Assembly: GCA_021736745.1 (NCBI GenBank)
Contig: JAIPFG010000176.1
Location: forward strand, 1-6,713
Direction of reading: 5' to 3'
Source of the DNA: Pseudomonadales bacterium
GTDB taxonomy: Bacteria > Pseudomonadota > Gammaproteobacteria > Pseudomonadales > IMCC2047
Length of the DNA: 6,713 bases
The position numbers and the translations under genes were made by a program. The notes beneath the pieces are model-generated. The model was not told where the DNA came from. It ran no database searches and worked only from the letters and a program-made list of their open reading frames with translations. Shown here in pieces: positions 5,450 to 6,713 of the stretch (within the stretch, counting starts at the first letter, position 1; the number at the start of each line of letters is the position of its first letter).

Positions 5450-6607
5450 TTAACGACCCTCCCTTAAACGAGTACTTGATCGACGGTCATTAATTTTTTC
5501 AACCACCTTATTGGTCAACTCCTCCAATTGGCGAGCGCCGATACTACCGCCCTTTGCCGCACTGACAGTACTCGTATCAACGATCTTATCCAAAGGCAAA
5601 TACATCATATTATTGCCACCCTCAACATCCACCAATATTTTAGAGCTGTTGGCAAGCAATGTTTGCACGGCATCCAGATAAAGCCTTTCGCGTGTAACTT
5701 CAGGTGCCTTTTTATATTCCACCAATAAATTAACAAAACGGCTGGCCTCGCCTTCCGCCCGTGTGATCACCTCTTCACGATAAGCGCTCGCCTCTTCCCG
5801 CAATCGTTGCGCATAGCCTCGCGCTACAGGAATAATACCGTTCGCATAGGCTTCGGCTTCATTTTTAACCCGCTGCTCATCCTCCCGCGCCTTGATCACA
5901 TCATCAAAAGCGGGTTGCACTTCCTTCGGCGCCTGCGCATTTTCAATATTGACTTTGCTAACCAGTAATCCCGTATTATATCGATCCAAATAACTCTGCA
6001 ACCTAACCTGAACATCCTGAGCAATCAACTCACGCCCCTCGGTCAATACTTGGTGCATTTCCGAACTGCCTACCACGTGGCGCAACGCACTATCATTTGC
6101 ATGCACCAAACTCAACTCAGGATCCCGCACGCTAAGATGAAACTTTTTAGGATCGGAGATGACATATTGCACCGCCAAATTAACTTCAACGATATTCTCA
6201 TCCTCTGTCAGCATGGTTCCGCGCGAACTATGAGAACGTACCTTGGTGACATTTATTTTAGCCACCTGATCAATCCCCCAGGGATTCCAATGCAGCCCAG
6301 GAGGTACAGTTTCAAGATACTTACCCAGCCGTAAAACAACACCTCTTTCCTGTTGATCAATAGTATAAAAACCCATTAGCGCCCAGCCTATCGATACAAC
6401 AATCAGCACTATGGAAAATAAACCTCCACTCAATTTACCAGCACTCGGGCCGGATCCTGAGCCACCCTTGCCACCAAAGATTTTTCCAAGCTGACTTTGT
6501 AACTTGCGAATTGCTTCATCTAAATCAGGGGGTCCTTGATTGCCGCCACCATTCTTACCCCCCCAGGGGTCTCGGTCTTTTTGATTACCCGGTTCATTCC
6601 AGGCCAT
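5450..6607 (-). CDS. hflK: FtsH protease modulator HflK (SPFH/prohibitin family)
   Basis: Partner of HflC in the HflKC-FtsH membrane complex. The 385-residue protein starts MAWNEPGNQKDRDPWGG, the family's conserved N terminus. A Gly/Ser/Pro-rich cytoplasmic tail follows (about 14-62), then one transmembrane segment (about 63-82) and the SPFH domain, starting IDQQERGVVLRLGKY (83-97) with VPPGLHWNPWGID (101-113). Alpha-helical repeats rich in Ala/Glu/Arg are at about 235-290 (VIKAREDEQRVKNEAEAYAN, then EEASAYREEVITRAEGEASRF). The C-terminal part includes RERLYLDAVQTLLANSSKILVD (306-327) and MMYLPLDKI (334-342). The start is the ATG at 6607, six bases after GGAG. An in-frame TTG at 6625 would add six residues but would place the Shine-Dalgarno inside the gene, so it is rejected. 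hflX would be expected just upstream, outside the window. Confidence 0.97.
   Translation of the reverse strand: MAWNEPGNQKDRDPWGGKNGGGNQGPPDLDEAIRKLQSQLGKIFGGKGGSGSGPSAGKLSGGLFSIVLIVVSIGWALMGFYTIDQQERGVVLRLGKYLETVPPGLHWNPWGIDQVAKINVTKVRSHSSRGTMLTEDENIVEVNLAVQYVISDPKKFHLSVRDPELSLVHANDSALRHVVGSSEMHQVLTEGRELIAQDVQVRLQSYLDRYNTGLLVSKVNIENAQAPKEVQPAFDDVIKAREDEQRVKNEAEAYANGIIPVARGYAQRLREEASAYREEVITRAEGEASRFVNLLVEYKKAPEVTRERLYLDAVQTLLANSSKILVDVEGGNNMMYLPLDKIVDTSTVSAAKGGSIGARQLEELTNKVVEKINDRRSSTRLREGR
5457..5463 (-). promoter_or_regulatory. hflC ribosome binding site inside the hflK 3' end
   Basis: GGGAGGG on the minus strand lies eight bases before the hflC ATG and within the last codons of hflK. 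With a one-base gap between the genes, this arrangement favours translational coupling of the two partner subunits. Confidence 0.7.
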
Positions 6608-6609
6608 AG

Positions 6610-6620
6610 CCTTCTCCACC
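6610..6620 (-). promoter_or_regulatory. hflK ribosome binding site
   Basis: GGTGGAGAAGG on the minus strand; its GGAG core is six bases before ATG 6607. It decides the hflK start in favour of that ATG over the upstream in-frame TTG at 6625. Confidence 0.7.
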
Positions 6621-6675
6621 TTCAATTAGCCGCACAATTTGCGACATACCATTATCTTAAAAGGAATTGCTTCGC

Positions 6676-6704
6676 ATTCTAGAGTTCAGAGCTCACTGCT
6701 GCAA
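6676..6704 (-). promoter_or_regulatory. Weak candidate promoter upstream of hflK
   Basis: On the minus strand TTGCAG (6704-6699, three of six matches) is followed by a 17-base spacer and TAGAAT (6681-6676, five of six). Transcription would start near 6669, about 60 bases before the hflK ATG. In related genomes hflK is also read from hfq-hflX promoters further upstream, so this would be an additional start at most. All three minus-strand frames in 6626-6713 contain stops, so this part is either non-coding or only the last few codons of the preceding gene. Confidence 0.3.
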
Positions 6705-6713
6705 GCACAATGG

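Noticed and set aside
5528..6334. Plus-strand frames opposite hflK (5528-5728 and 6050-6334)
   Set aside because: Antisense to conserved SPFH coding sequence, no domain, no sensible ribosome binding context.
6626..6713. 3' end of hflX at the right edge
   Set aside because: All three minus-strand frames hit stops within a few codons, and none of the short tails can be recognised as the HflX C terminus.

Overview
The window reads as chromosomal DNA of a gammaproteobacterium with moderate GC. It is a largely conserved housekeeping block, and every supported gene lies on the minus strand, so transcription runs from high to low coordinates. In that order the genes are hflK, hflC, a small DUF2065 membrane protein (YjeT-like), hisZ, purA, ispG, and the first 66 codons of a GltD-like iron-sulfur flavoprotein cut by the left edge. 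The series hflK-hflC-yjeT-purA is the classic arrangement downstream of hfq-hflX. Having hisZ between DUF2065 and purA is the Pseudomonas/Cellvibrio-like version, and the HisZ sequence itself looks gammaproteobacterial. I cannot name a genus.

Region by region: 6608-6713 is the hflK leader, with a weak sigma70-like promoter and a strong Shine-Dalgarno; no identifiable end of hflX is visible. hflK and hflC (4582-6607) are separated by one base and encode the two SPFH partners of the FtsH protease. The 93 bases between hflC and the DUF2065 start hold a perfect TATAAT hexamer followed at once by a strong intrinsic terminator, so the stress/proteolysis genes and the metabolic genes are probably only partly co-transcribed. 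DUF2065, hisZ, purA and ispG follow with short gaps (38, 67 and 55 bases) and no further convincing terminator. The gap at 201-437 carries a near-perfect 22-bp palindrome and a plausible promoter for the flavoprotein gene.

In function the window combines membrane-protein quality control (HflK/HflC), the regulatory subunit for the first histidine step (HisZ), the first committed step from IMP to AMP (PurA), the penultimate iron-sulfur step of MEP isoprenoid synthesis (IspG) and a pyridine-nucleotide/FAD/Fe-S oxidoreductase. The most unusual points are the placement and sequence type of IspG, which looks like the long alpha/betaproteobacterial form and sits behind purA rather than beside rodZ-hisS; the promoter-terminator pair inside the operon; and the Fe-S flavoprotein next to an enzyme that needs low-potential electrons. 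I see no mobile element, CRISPR array, RNA gene or clearly new multi-gene system.
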